Shown here piece by piece: positions 7,030 through 15,159 of a stretch of DNA of 37,013 bases. The translations under genes were made by a program, and so were the position numbers. The stretch is from an uncultured Merdimonas sp. (GTDB lineage: Bacteria > Bacillota > Clostridia > Lachnospirales > Lachnospiraceae). The notes beneath the pieces are model-generated. The model was not told the DNA's origin, did not search any database, and worked only from the letters and a program-made list of their open reading frames with translations. How positions within the stretch are numbered: position 1 is the first letter of the stretch; every line of letters begins with the position of its first letter. Location: the NCBI GenBank assembly GCA_944375745.1, contig CALWAV010000028.1, forward strand, positions 1-37,013. Reading direction: 5' to 3'.

Positions 7030-8472
7030 TCAGTTTTTGCTGAACACAACCGGATCGACACCGGGAGTGGGCTCCACGGGAACGTGGAGAGAATGAATAT
7101 GCCCGTCGGCGCCGGCTTCGAACCACACGGAAAGTACTGCGCCCATAAAGGGAAGAGCCATATCGTAAGAGTCGTAATGGTAATGGGTAAAAAGAGCGTC
7201 AAAGCCATTCCATTTTCCTGTCAGGGCTCCGTCCTTTTCTTCGATGGTGAAACTGCCGAAGCCGGGACTGCTGAAGGTGCCGCAGTATTCGCTGAGAGGA
7301 TGGGAAGGAACGGTATCCGGGACTTTGGTTTCCGCACGTTGCTTCATGCCTTCCATGGCGCCATTCATCATGCCGGAGAAGATTTCCTGATACCGGGCGT
7401 TCCAGTCGGGAATTTCCCGGACGCCGAGGACTTTATCGGCAAGAAGATTTGAAAGAACATTGACGGAGAAGGAAGAGGTGGCGTTGCTTAAGGCGACCAG
7501 ACCGAAGCCGGATTCCGGAAGAAGGGTGAGCTGTGAGGAAAAACCATTGGTATTGCCTCCATGGCTGACCATTTTCTTTCCGCGGTAAATATCCGTAAAC
7601 CAGCAGAGTCCGTAATCGGCAGACTGAAGTTCTTCAAAAGACCAGAAATAAGGGCTTCCAATCATCTGATGTGTGTGCATCATATCCAGGTTTTCTTTGG
7701 AGATCAGGCGGGTGCTTTCCCATGTACCGTCGCCAAGCTGGAACAGGGCATATCTGGCCATATCAGAGGCGCAGGAGACGATGCCGCCGGCAGGAGCCAG
7801 AGCGCCCAGATGCATGTATTGGGATTCGGCCTGGTCTGTGCCGGTGAACACATAGCCCTTGGAAGTGTCCTCATATTTTGCAAGGGAATCTACCTCAAAA
7901 TCGGTGCGTTCCATCCCGAGCTTATCCAAAATTCGTTCTTTTACAAAGGATTCCCAGCTCTGTCCGGACAGGACCTCCACCAGATGGCCGGCGATAGTTA
8001 CCATTTGATTGGAATACTGCAGCACGGTACGAAAATCAGCGCTTGGCTGCAGATACTGGAAGGTCTCTATCTGAGCTTTTCTGTCCTCCAGAGCGCAGAA
8101 AGCCACCTGCATGTCATAGCGGGGGATTCCGGTCCTGTGGCAGAGCAGATCCCGGGTAGTCACACGTTCGGTTGTAACCGGATCCATGAGCTTCAGCCAG
8201 GGAATATAGTTTCTCACAGGTTTGTCCCAGTCCAGCTTCCCTTCGTCAGCCAGCATGCCAAGGGCCAGGGCGGTGAAGGATTTGGTGACGGAACCGATGG
8301 GCATCATGGTGCTGCCGGTCATGGGAAGATCTTTTTCCAGATCCCGCTTTCCATATCCTTTGGCGGCGAGAAGTCTGCCGTCTTTTACCAGCGCGACGCT
8401 CATGCCGGCCACATTCCATTGTTTCAGCAGATTTTCAAGAATGCCGTCCAGTTCATTTAATAAGGTTTCCAT
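7030..8472 (-). CDS. Serine hydrolase of the class C beta-lactamase/penicillin-binding fold
   Basis: A 480-residue protein with the active-site motifs of the beta-lactamase class C fold: S61-V-T-K64 (nucleophile Ser and Lys), Y153-S-N, and H304-G-G in place of K-T-G. A smaller C-terminal beta-rich domain (about 385-475) follows, as in many esterase/D-aminopeptidase relatives. No signal peptide or membrane segment is visible at the N-terminus, so it is probably cytoplasmic. That argues against a role as a resistance beta-lactamase. Substrate unknown: an ester, D-amino-acid amide or peptide is possible. GGAGG lies 7 nt before the ATG. It is divergent from the XRE-cupin pair, and a perfect palindrome lies between them. 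Confidence 0.88.
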   Translation of the reverse strand: METLLNELDGILENLLKQWNVAGMSVALVKDGRLLAAKGYGKRDLEKDLPMTGSTMMPIGSVTKSFTALALGMLADEGKLDWDKPVRNYIPWLKLMDPVTTERVTTRDLLCHRTGIPRYDMQVAFCALEDRKAQIETFQYLQPSADFRTVLQYSNQMVTIAGHLVEVLSGQSWESFVKERILDKLGMERTDFEVDSLAKYEDTSKGYVFTGTDQAESQYMHLGALAPAGGIVSCASDMARYALFQLGDGTWESTRLISKENLDMMHTHQMIGSPYFWSFEELQSADYGLCWFTDIYRGKKMVSHGGNTNGFSSQLTLLPESGFGLVALSNATSSFSVNVLSNLLADKVLGVREIPDWNARYQEIFSGMMNGAMEGMKQRAETKVPDTVPSHPLSEYCGTFSSPGFGSFTIEEKDGALTGKWNGFDALFTHYHYDSYDMALPFMGAVLSVWFEAGADGHIHSLHVPVEPTPGVDPVVFSKN

Positions 8473-8540
8473 ACAAAGCCTCCTCTTTCTTTTTCCTGCG
8501 GCGGACAGACAGGCTGCCGTTTCGCGGCGCAGGTATCAGG

Positions 8541-8566
8541 CTTTCAGCCGGAACAGCGGCTGAAAG
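8541..8566. promoter_or_regulatory. Perfect palindrome between hydrolase and XRE genes (operator candidate)
   Basis: CTTTCAGCCG (8541-8550) and CGGCTGAAAG (8557-8566) are exact inverse copies with a 6-bp centre. There is no T-run, so it is not a terminator. It lies in the divergent intergenic region, about 70 bp from the hydrolase start and 50 bp upstream of the XRE promoter. Confidence 0.5.
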
Positions 8567-8615
8567 AATTGACAGGTTGCGTAAATATATCATCAGGCTT
8601 CCCGGGTGCCGCCAG

Positions 8616-8645
8616 TTGACAACAGGATGCCGGATTCTGTAAAAT
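8616..8645 (+). promoter_or_regulatory. Promoter of the XRE-cupin pair
   Basis: TTGACA (8616-8621), an 18-bp spacer, then TAAAAT (8640-8645). This is a good sigma-A type match about 35 bp before the start codon of the first regulator gene. Confidence 0.65.
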
Positions 8646-8678
8646 AAAACTGCTATGACAGAGATCGGAGGTAACGAT

Positions 8679-9248
8679 ATGACAGGAGATATCATTCGGC
8701 GTTTCCGTCTGGAGCAGGGGCTTACTCTGCGTCAGCTTGCGGATCAGGTCGATGTGACCGACAGCTATCTTTCGCTGCTGGAGACCAATGGGGAAGAGCC
8801 GTCTCTCTCTGTTTTGAGAAAACTTGCAAAGGTATTTGGCCGTCCGGTTACGGCTTTTTTTGAGGAACCTTTTCCAGAGCCGGCGATCGCCCGGGCCTCG
8901 GAGCGGCGCAGCAGGAGCCTTGAGGGCAGCGGCTTTTCCTGGGAAATACTGACACCGCCGGACTCCGGGGAAGATGTCCGTATCACGCTGATTCAGACGC
9001 GGCTGACACCGGGGACAGTCCTTCGCAGCAGCGGAATGCCGGAGCAGGCCTGTATTTATCTGCAAAGGGGGACTGTCCGGATTCATCTGTCAGACGCGGA
9101 TTATCTGATGAGAGCCGGAGACAGCCTTTATCTGCGGCCTTTTGTTTCGTTTACAGCGGTCTGCGAGGGGACGGAGCCAGGCTCTGCGGTGACGGCTCTT
9201 TCCGGAACTGTCCTTCCCTCTGTGACAGCAGAAAGGAGCAGCCTGTGA
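8679..9248 (+). CDS. XRE-family regulator with C-terminal cupin-like domain (first of tandem pair)
   Basis: A 189-residue protein. Residues 1-60 are a Cro/C1-type helix-turn-helix (RRFRLEQGLTLRQLADQ, then DSYLSLLETNGEEPSLSVLR) and residues about 95-180 are a small beta-barrel (cupin-like) sensor domain. The barrel lacks the His ligands expected of metal-binding cupins, so it probably senses a ligand without a metal. The start at 8679 has GGAGG 7 nt upstream; the frame is open further upstream to 8655, but without a ribosome site. The next gene overlaps it by GTGA and encodes a paralogue. Targets are unknown; the divergent hydrolase or its own operon are the nearest candidates. Confidence 0.88.
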   Translation: MTGDIIRRFRLEQGLTLRQLADQVDVTDSYLSLLETNGEEPSLSVLRKLAKVFGRPVTAFFEEPFPEPAIARASERRSRSLEGSGFSWEILTPPDSGEDVRITLIQTRLTPGTVLRSSGMPEQACIYLQRGTVRIHLSDADYLMRAGDSLYLRPFVSFTAVCEGTEPGSAVTALSGTVLPSVTAERSSL

Positions 9249-9814
9249 TTGGTTCAAAAATCCGCCGGTTCCGGCTGAAAAAAGGGCTTACCCTGCAGGA
9301 ACTGGCAAGAAAAACTACAACGACCGCCGGATACCTGTCTCAGCTGGAGCGGGGACTGACAGAGCCTTCGCTGGCAACTCTGCGGAAGATAGCGTCAGCT
9401 CTTGAAGTTCCGATTTTTACTCTTTTAAATGAAGAAAACCCTGAGGCGTCTTTTGTGTCCGCCAGCCACAGACATCAGATTTCCTTTTCAGACTCCAGTG
9501 TAGTGTACGAGGTGCTGACTCCTCCTTCGGAATCCGCATCCGAGGGACCGGATTTTCTGATGATGACTTTTTTCCTTCCCTCCGGTCGGTTCGGAAGCGA
9601 GGAGCGGGTGTCCCATGACGCGGAAGAATGTCTGTATCTGACTTCCGGTGTTCTGGAAGTGCTGGTGGGAGAGACTGCTTACCGCCTTGAGACAGGAGAC
9701 AGTATCCGGATTCCCGGAAACGCGCCCCATAATCTTTACAATCCTGGAGAAAAGCCGGCAGAAGGCATCTGCTGTCTGAGCCCGGGTATGTTTGTAAGCA
9801 CGGTCCGTCCTTAA
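9245..9814 (+). CDS. XRE-family regulator with cupin domain (second of tandem pair)
   Basis: A 189-residue paralogue of the preceding protein. It has an N-terminal helix-turn-helix (RRFRLKKGLTLQELARK, then GYLSQLERGLTEPSLATLR) and a C-terminal cupin barrel with HDAEECLYLTSGVLEVLVG and GDSIRIPGNAPHNLYNPG. This copy keeps histidines at the expected cupin motif positions. The start is GTG at 9245, overlapping the TGA of the first gene by 4 bp, with GGAG in the end of that gene, so the two are translationally coupled. Cupin-XRE regulators typically control amino-acid, polyamine or peptide catabolism. The next gene is a dipeptide epimerase, which fits, but the link is inferred. Confidence 0.9.
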   Translation: MIGSKIRRFRLKKGLTLQELARKTTTTAGYLSQLERGLTEPSLATLRKIASALEVPIFTLLNEENPEASFVSASHRHQISFSDSSVVYEVLTPPSESASEGPDFLMMTFFLPSGRFGSEERVSHDAEECLYLTSGVLEVLVGETAYRLETGDSIRIPGNAPHNLYNPGEKPAEGICCLSPGMFVSTVRP

Positions 9815-9829
9815 ATTCCGCAGCAGGTC

Positions 9830-10891
9830 TCAGTCAATTGTTACGCCGATACCGGGCGTGTCTGTAAGGACTGCGCGTCCGCCCTCATGTTCAAAACCTC
9901 CATGGGCCTTTTTATCAGACAGAATGTATACGGCGTCCAGATCGACTTCTCTGATATTATCCAGGGCAGCTGCCACGTGCATGCCTGCCACATTGGCCAG
10001 AGCGCTTTCTCCCATACAGCCGATCATGCAGCTGATGCCAAAGGATTCTGCTACCGCGTTGATTTTTATGGCATTGTAGATGCCGCCGCATTTCATAAGC
10101 TTAATGTTGATGAAATCCACTGCCTGCATGGAAGCCAGCCGCGCCGCATCCACAGGGGTGTGGCAGCTTTCGTCTGCCGCGATGGGAAGACGAACTGCCT
10201 GCCTGATTTCCCGCAGTCCCTCGTAGTTCCAGGCGGCGACAGGCTGTTCAATCAGGCCCACATCCAGCTTTTCCAGTTCAGGGATGATTCGGATGGAATC
10301 TTTGACAGTCCAGCCCTGGTTGGCGTCTATACGCAGAGTAATGGTGGGACCGGCAGCCTTCCGCACAGCCTGCATGCGTGCCAGATCCGTTTCGATGTCT
10401 TCTCCCAGTTTGACCTTTAAAATAGTGAACCCTTTTTTTATCCATTCCTGTGCTTTGGCGGCCATTGCATCGGGAGTATCGATACCGATGGTCACGTCAG
10501 AGTGGACTTTTCCGGCTTCCCCGCCCAGATACCGGTACAAAGGCATTCCTGCGGCTTTTGAAGCGATATCGTAGCAGGCCATGTCAATGGCGCACTTGAT
10601 GGCTCCGCAGCCGTTGTAAAGGGCGTCCATTCTGCGGTGGATGCCGCCGATGGCTGCCGGATCACAGCCCAGCAGAGCTTTGCGCAGTTCTTTACCCACG
10701 GCCCAGGCAGAGTCCAGATTGTCTCCTGTCACAAAGGGCATGGGAGCGGCTTCCCCAAAACCGGAGAGCCCTTCGTCTGTGTCGATTTTCACCAGGAGAG
10801 TCTCCATATCTTTGATTTCCGCAAAGGCGACTTTCATGGGCTGTTCAAAACTGAAGGATACTTTTTCAAACTGAATATCTGTGATCTGCAT
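9830..10891 (-). CDS. Dipeptide epimerase (L-Ala-D/L-Glu epimerase type, enolase superfamily)
   Basis: A 353-residue enzyme of the muconate-lactonizing subgroup of the enolase superfamily. Catalytic lysines sit at K159-V-K161 and in the INIKLMKCGG strand (around 264-267). The Mg ligands are D189 (RIDANQGW), E215 (IEQP) and D240 (ADES). The D317-L-D319 motif near the end is the dipeptide-binding DxD hallmark of this family. It epimerises a dipeptide such as L-Ala-D-Glu from murein turnover to the L,L form for peptidase breakdown; the exact dipeptide cannot be read from sequence. AGGAGGG precedes the ATG. It has its own promoter and is convergent with the XRE-cupin pair. Confidence 0.92.
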   Translation of the reverse strand: MQITDIQFEKVSFSFEQPMKVAFAEIKDMETLLVKIDTDEGLSGFGEAAPMPFVTGDNLDSAWAVGKELRKALLGCDPAAIGGIHRRMDALYNGCGAIKCAIDMACYDIASKAAGMPLYRYLGGEAGKVHSDVTIGIDTPDAMAAKAQEWIKKGFTILKVKLGEDIETDLARMQAVRKAAGPTITLRIDANQGWTVKDSIRIIPELEKLDVGLIEQPVAAWNYEGLREIRQAVRLPIAADESCHTPVDAARLASMQAVDFINIKLMKCGGIYNAIKINAVAESFGISCMIGCMGESALANVAGMHVAAALDNIREVDLDAVYILSDKKAHGGFEHEGGRAVLTDTPGIGVTID

Positions 10892-10915
10892 GTTATTCCC
10901 TCCTTTTCTTCTTAA

Positions 10916-10944
10916 ATTTTAGCTCTGTGATTTGTGAAAGTCAA
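10916..10944 (-). promoter_or_regulatory. Promoter of the dipeptide epimerase gene
   Basis: On the minus strand TTGACT (10944-10939), a 17-bp spacer and TAAAAT (10921-10916) form a near-consensus sigma-A promoter, 25 bp before the start codon. Confidence 0.75.
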
Positions 10945-10993
10945 TAAATACTAAAATAATTTTAATATTAATCAATACAATCTGTCTGGAACG

Positions 10994-11067
10994 AAAAAAT
11001 ATCCCTGCCGGAAAGGATTCAAAACTGGCAGAAACAGTATGAAGTCTTTCCGGCAGGGATATTTTTT
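10994..11067. terminator. Strong bidirectional terminator downstream of aspA
   Basis: AAAAAATATCCCTGCCGGAAAG (10994-11015) is matched exactly by its inverse at 11046-11067. This gives a 22-bp perfect stem with a 30-nt loop, with A-run and T-run at the two outer ends, so it can terminate on either strand. It ends the aspA transcript 21 bp after the stop codon and insulates the epimerase gene. Confidence 0.9.
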
Positions 11068-11087
11068 GTTGTATCAGCCCTTTTACA

Positions 11088-12521
11088 TTATAAAATATGT
11101 TTTTTCAAAAGCTCTTTTCCGGAGATGCCGGGCTCAGTCATATGTACCGGATCCAGAATTTCATCCAGATCCTTGGCGTCTATCAGGCCTTCCTCCAGAA
11201 TCAGGGAACGGACGGATTTGCCGGTCTTCAGAGCCTTCTTTGCAATGTCGGCGGCTTTCTGATAGCCCACATGGGGACTGATGGCTGTGATGATTCCAAT
11301 GCTGTTTTCCACCAGATCCCGGCAGTGGTCCTCGTTCGCGGTGATGCCGGTGATGCAGTTGTCTATCAGGGTCCGGACCGCGTAGGTCAGCGTATCGATG
11401 GACTGGAACATGCAGTAGAAAATAATAGGCTCAAAGGCGTTCAGCTCCAGCTGTCCGGCCTCTGTGGCCATGGTGATGGTCAGGTCGTTTCCAATTACAT
11501 AGAAAGCCACCTGATTGACTACCTCCGGAATGACCGGATTTACCTTTCCGGGCATGATGGAAGAACCGTTCTGCTTTGCGGGCAGGTTGATTTCATGGAA
11601 GCCTGCTCTGGGGCCGGAGGACATGAGCCGCAAGTCGTTGGCCATCTTGGAGAGGGTGACGGCGCAGGCCTTGACAGCTCCCGATACAGCCACAAAGGGA
11701 TCCAGATTCTGAGTGGCGTCTATCAGGTCAAAGGATTGGACAAATTCCATTCCGGATACTTCGCAGAGATTGGGGACGATGCGCTGCAGGTAGGTCTCAT
11801 CTGCATTGATGCCGGTCCCAATGGCGGTGCCGCCCAGGTTCAGAAAACGCATTTCATCCATGGCCTTGTCCATACGGTGAATGTCCCGCATGATGGCCGC
11901 GGCGTAGGCGGCGAATTCCTGGCCCAGCCGGATGGGTACGGCATCCTGCATCTGGGTGCGTCCCATTTTGATGACATGGTCAAATTCTTCCGCTTTGCGG
12001 GAGAGAGCGTCATGCAGCCGCATCAGTTCTTTTTTCAGCTTGGTCAGAAGCTTGAGGGAAGTCATTTTTCCGGCGGTGGGAATCACATCGTTGGTGGATT
12101 GGCTGCAGTTCACATGGTCGTTGGGATGTACGATGGAGTAGTCTCCCTTCTTTCCGCCCAGAATCTCGATGGCCCGGTTGGCGATGACCTCGTTGGCGTT
12201 CATATTGATGGAGGTTCCGGCTCCGCCCTGAATGGGATCTACAATAAAGTCCTCAAAATGTTTCCCTTCCAGAATTTCATTGCAGGCTTTTACAATGGCA
12301 TCGGCCCGCTTCTTATCCAGAAGATTGATTTCACAGTTGGTGATGGCGGCAGCCTTCTTGATGCAGGCCAGGCTGTTGATAATCTCCGGATGCATGGTCA
12401 GTCCGGTGATATGGAAATTTTCAGCGGCGCGCAGAGACTGTACGCCATAATATACGTTTTTCGGAACATCTTTTTCACCGATGGAATCTTTTTCTATTCT
12501 GTAATCTGTCTGATTGCTCAT
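11088..12521 (-). CDS. aspA: Aspartate ammonia-lyase
   Basis: A 477-residue enzyme that converts L-aspartate to fumarate and ammonia in the cytoplasm. The fumarase/aspartase signature GSSIMPGKVNPVIPE (about 320-334), the substrate-binding block HVNCSQSTNDVIPTA, and GAGTSINMNANEV are all present at expected spacing. The length is normal. GGGAGG precedes the ATG at 12521. It is monocistronic, with a consensus promoter upstream and a long perfect terminator downstream. A LysR gene diverges from it, with shared repeats between the two, so that regulator is its probable controller. Fumarate from aspartate would feed anaerobic fumarate reduction or succinate/pyruvate formation. Confidence 0.96.
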   Translation of the reverse strand: MSNQTDYRIEKDSIGEKDVPKNVYYGVQSLRAAENFHITGLTMHPEIINSLACIKKAAAITNCEINLLDKKRADAIVKACNEILEGKHFEDFIVDPIQGGAGTSINMNANEVIANRAIEILGGKKGDYSIVHPNDHVNCSQSTNDVIPTAGKMTSLKLLTKLKKELMRLHDALSRKAEEFDHVIKMGRTQMQDAVPIRLGQEFAAYAAAIMRDIHRMDKAMDEMRFLNLGGTAIGTGINADETYLQRIVPNLCEVSGMEFVQSFDLIDATQNLDPFVAVSGAVKACAVTLSKMANDLRLMSSGPRAGFHEINLPAKQNGSSIMPGKVNPVIPEVVNQVAFYVIGNDLTITMATEAGQLELNAFEPIIFYCMFQSIDTLTYAVRTLIDNCITGITANEDHCRDLVENSIGIITAISPHVGYQKAADIAKKALKTGKSVRSLILEEGLIDAKDLDEILDPVHMTEPGISGKELLKKHIL

Positions 12522-12551
12522 GATTTTTACCTCCCTGCTTTTGTTGAGTTT

Positions 12552-12580
12552 ATTATAGCCGTCTGCTATAATATAATCAA
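12552..12580 (-). promoter_or_regulatory. aspA promoter
   Basis: On the minus strand TTGATT (12580-12575), a 17-bp spacer and TATAAT (12557-12552) form a strong sigma-A promoter, about 30 bp before the start codon. It overlaps the inverted repeat described separately. Confidence 0.8.
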
Positions 12581-12629
12581 ATACATATATTTTTATATTT
12601 AATATAATTTAAAAGCTATATTATAGAGG
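12552..12629. promoter_or_regulatory. aspA-lysR intergenic operator repeats
   Basis: ATTATAGC (12552-12559) and GCTATAAT (12565-12572) form an inverted repeat over the aspA -10 box. A further related copy, GCTATATTATAG, lies near the LysR start, at about 12616-12627. The region between is almost pure A/T. Spaced dyads of this kind are typical LysR-family binding sites, so these are likely sites for the divergent regulator. Confidence 0.5.
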
Positions 12630-12645
12630 AAAAGGAGAGCAGCCT

Positions 12646-13590
12646 ATGTTCCAGGGAATGAGGTATGTATATGCGGTTTATCAGGAGAAAAGCATTTCGA
12701 AAGCGGCAGAGCGGCTCTGTATCTCGCAGCCGTCTTTGAGTGCCAATATTAAGAGAACGGAAGAAAAAATAGGCTATCCGCTGTTTGACAGAAGCACAAA
12801 GCCACTGTCTCTGACGGAATGCGGAAAGCAGTATATCCGCGCCGCGGAGCAGATTCTGGAAGCAGAGACGGGATTTGAGAATTATGTCAATGACTGGGGG
12901 ACCTTGAAGACCGGAAATCTGATTCTGGGCGGCAGCAGCCTGTTTGCTTCCTGGGTGCTGCCTGGACTGATGGGTGAGTTTTCCGGGAATTATCCGGGAG
13001 TCCGGGTAGAATTGGTAGAGGAGAACACCCAGACTCTTCAGAACCTGCTTCAGAGAGGGCAGATCGATATTATGCTGGATAACTGCCAGCTGGATCCGAG
13101 GGAGTTTGACCGGCAGACTTACCGGGAAGAGCGGCTTTTTCTGGCAGTGCCGGAGAAGATGGCTGCCGCGGAAATTGTCCGCAGTTATGCTGTTACAAAG
13201 GAAATGATAGAAAAAGACGCGCAGGAAAAGGATGACATTCCGCCGGTTCCTCTTCACTGCTTCGCGGATCGGCCTTTTATTATGCTGAAACCGGAAAATG
13301 ATACGCGGCGGCGCTCTATGGAGATTCTTCACAGGTATCATATGGAGCCTCAGATCATCCTGGAACTGGATCAGCAGCTTACCTCCTATCATGTGGCCTG
13401 TTCCGGCCTTGGCATTGCATTTATCAGCGATACGCTGATCCGGGCGGTGCCTGCCCGCCCGGATATTGTCTATTTTAAGCTGCCGGAGAAGGAAAGCTGC
13501 CGGAAAATCCGGTTTTACTGGAAAGCAGGACGCTACCAGACCAGGGCTATGGAAGAATTTCTGCGGATTGCGGGAAATACAGCCTCATAA
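12646..13590 (+). CDS. LysR-family transcriptional regulator (probable aspA controller)
   Basis: A 314-residue LysR protein. Residues 1-60 hold the winged helix-turn-helix (SISKAAERLCISQPSLSANI), and residues about 90-300 the periplasmic-binding-protein-like effector domain with the LILGGSSLFASWVLPGLM and LVEENTQTLQNLLQRGQIDI segments. GGAGAG lies 9 nt before the ATG. It is divergent from aspA across 124 bp that holds repeated GCTATAAT motifs, the classical layout for a LysR regulator and its target. The effector may be aspartate or a related acid, which is an inference. Its 3' end lies 27 bp from the convergent pncB end, with no clear terminator between. Confidence 0.92.
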   Translation: MFQGMRYVYAVYQEKSISKAAERLCISQPSLSANIKRTEEKIGYPLFDRSTKPLSLTECGKQYIRAAEQILEAETGFENYVNDWGTLKTGNLILGGSSLFASWVLPGLMGEFSGNYPGVRVELVEENTQTLQNLLQRGQIDIMLDNCQLDPREFDRQTYREERLFLAVPEKMAAAEIVRSYAVTKEMIEKDAQEKDDIPPVPLHCFADRPFIMLKPENDTRRRSMEILHRYHMEPQIILELDQQLTSYHVACSGLGIAFISDTLIRAVPARPDIVYFKLPEKESCRKIRFYWKAGRYQTRAMEEFLRIAGNTAS

Positions 13591-13617
13591 AAATAAAGAA
13601 AATCCGGGGACGGTTCC

Positions 13618-15072
13618 TTACAGCTCCTGATTCATCTGATCCAGCAGGCCGGACTTAATCCGGAACAGCTTGTCTGAAAGATCCACATAGACCTCATGGG
13701 GATTCGTGAGACGTCTGGTCTCTTCCCAGAGGGTATCCTGCTCCTGAGTACAGTAATCCCGGATTTCCATGACGCTGGGAGAGGTGTAAACACACTCACC
13801 TTTCTGGAAGACGGGTACCAGCAGCTCCCGCATGTGGTAGGTGCCGCCCTTGAGCTTTGTCTTCTTCCAGGTCTCGATGGAGTCGAAGATCAGAAGATCC
13901 TGGGAGCAGTCGAAGGTTTCATCTGCCAGGGCAATCAGGTCCGCGCGGATCTTGCCGGTCTCGTTGTCATAGATTCGGAAGATGGTCTTGTTGCCCGGAT
14001 TGGTGATCTTCTCCGTGTTCTCGGAAAGCTTGATTTTCGGGACAAACTCTCCTTCCTCATCCTGCACTGCCGCCAGCTTATAGACACCGCCGAAGGCCGG
14101 GCAGTCGCTGGAGGTGATCATGTTTGTTCCTACGCCCCAGGAGGTGATAGCCGCGCCCTGATCCTTCAGGCTGGTGATCAGATATTCGTCCAGGTCGCTG
14201 GAGGCAGAGATAACTGCATCCGGAAAACCGGCTTCATCCAGCATTTTCCGAGCCTTCTTGGACATGTAGGCCAGGTCGCCGCTGTCCAGGCGGATGCCGT
14301 AGAAGGTCAGCGGGATGCCGGCCTCGCGCATCTCTGTGAAGACGCGGATGGCATTGGGAACGCCGGATTTCAGGGTGTCATAGGTGTCTACCAGCAGGAT
14401 GCAGGCATCCGGATACAGCTCAGAGTATTTCTTGAATGCGGTGTATTCATCCGGGAAGCTCATAATCCAGCTGTGGGCATGGGTTCCCTTGACAGGCACG
14501 TCAAAGAGCTGGCCGGCAAGAACATTGGAGGTGCCGATGCAGCCGCCGATCATGGCGGCGCGGGCGCCGTAGATGCCGGCGTCCGGGCCCTGGGCCCGGC
14601 GCAGGCCGAATTCCATGATGCCGTCCCCTTTGGCTGCGTGGACCACCCGGGCCGCCTTAGTGGCGATGAGGCTCTGATGGTTTACGATGGTCAGGATGGC
14701 TGTCTCCACAAGCTGGGCCTCCATAATCGGCGCAATGACCTTGAGCAGAGGCTCTCTGGGAAATACAACCGTGCCTTCCGGTATGGCGTAGATATCGCCG
14801 GAAAACCGGAAGCTGCTTAAGTAGTCCAGAAAATCCTCGTCAAACAGCTTCAGACTTCTCAGATATTCAATATCCTCCTTCTGGAAGGTCAGATTTTTGA
14901 TATAGTCAATGACCTGGTCAAGTCCTGCTGTGATGGCAAAGCCGCTGCCGGAAGGGTTCTTCCGGTAAAAGACATCGAAGACAACAGTTTCGTTGGTGTG
15001 GTTTTTGAAATAGCCCTGCATCATAGTCAGCTCATAGAGGTCTGTCAGCAGAGTCAGTCTCATGGTACTCAT
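13618..15072 (-). CDS. pncB: Nicotinate phosphoribosyltransferase
   Basis: A 484-residue enzyme that couples nicotinate and PRPP to nicotinate mononucleotide, the salvage entry to NAD. The N-terminus RLTLLTDLYELTMMQGYFKN and the strand blocks EFGLRRAQGPDA, GTHAHSWIMSFPDEY (catalytic His region), FYGIRLDSGDLAYMSKKAR and SWGVGTNMITS are typical of this family. The length fits the bacterial NAPRTase group. Two in-frame ATGs (15072 and 15063) are possible, and GGGAGCGG precedes both. It is transcribed alone from its own extended -10 promoter, divergent from the fatty-acid operon. Confidence 0.95.
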   Translation of the reverse strand: MSTMRLTLLTDLYELTMMQGYFKNHTNETVVFDVFYRKNPSGSGFAITAGLDQVIDYIKNLTFQKEDIEYLRSLKLFDEDFLDYLSSFRFSGDIYAIPEGTVVFPREPLLKVIAPIMEAQLVETAILTIVNHQSLIATKAARVVHAAKGDGIMEFGLRRAQGPDAGIYGARAAMIGGCIGTSNVLAGQLFDVPVKGTHAHSWIMSFPDEYTAFKKYSELYPDACILLVDTYDTLKSGVPNAIRVFTEMREAGIPLTFYGIRLDSGDLAYMSKKARKMLDEAGFPDAVISASSDLDEYLITSLKDQGAAITSWGVGTNMITSSDCPAFGGVYKLAAVQDEEGEFVPKIKLSENTEKITNPGNKTIFRIYDNETGKIRADLIALADETFDCSQDLLIFDSIETWKKTKLKGGTYHMRELLVPVFQKGECVYTSPSVMEIRDYCTQEQDTLWEETRRLTNPHEVYVDLSDKLFRIKSGLLDQMNQEL

Positions 15073-15092
15073 ATTTTTCCGCTCCCTTTGAA

Positions 15093-15141
15093 GGACAGAG
15101 AATGAGATGAAATAAAAAAGCTTCTGCCATTCTCCGGTCCG
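15093..15141 (-). promoter_or_regulatory. Hairpin in the pncB leader
   Basis: In the predicted leader of about 80 nt, GGACCGGAGAATG can pair with CATTCTCTGTCC (plus-strand positions 15129-15141 and 15093-15104) around a U-rich loop. The second arm ends about 20 nt before the start codon. It could influence translation. I do not recognise a known riboswitch. Confidence 0.4.
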
Positions 15142-15159
15142 ACATTTTTATTTCTTTAA

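Noticed and set aside
11097-12602. 501-codon open frame on the plus strand opposite aspA
   Set aside because: Exact antisense of a clearly identified gene; composition reflects the codon bias of aspA. No ribosome site or domain.
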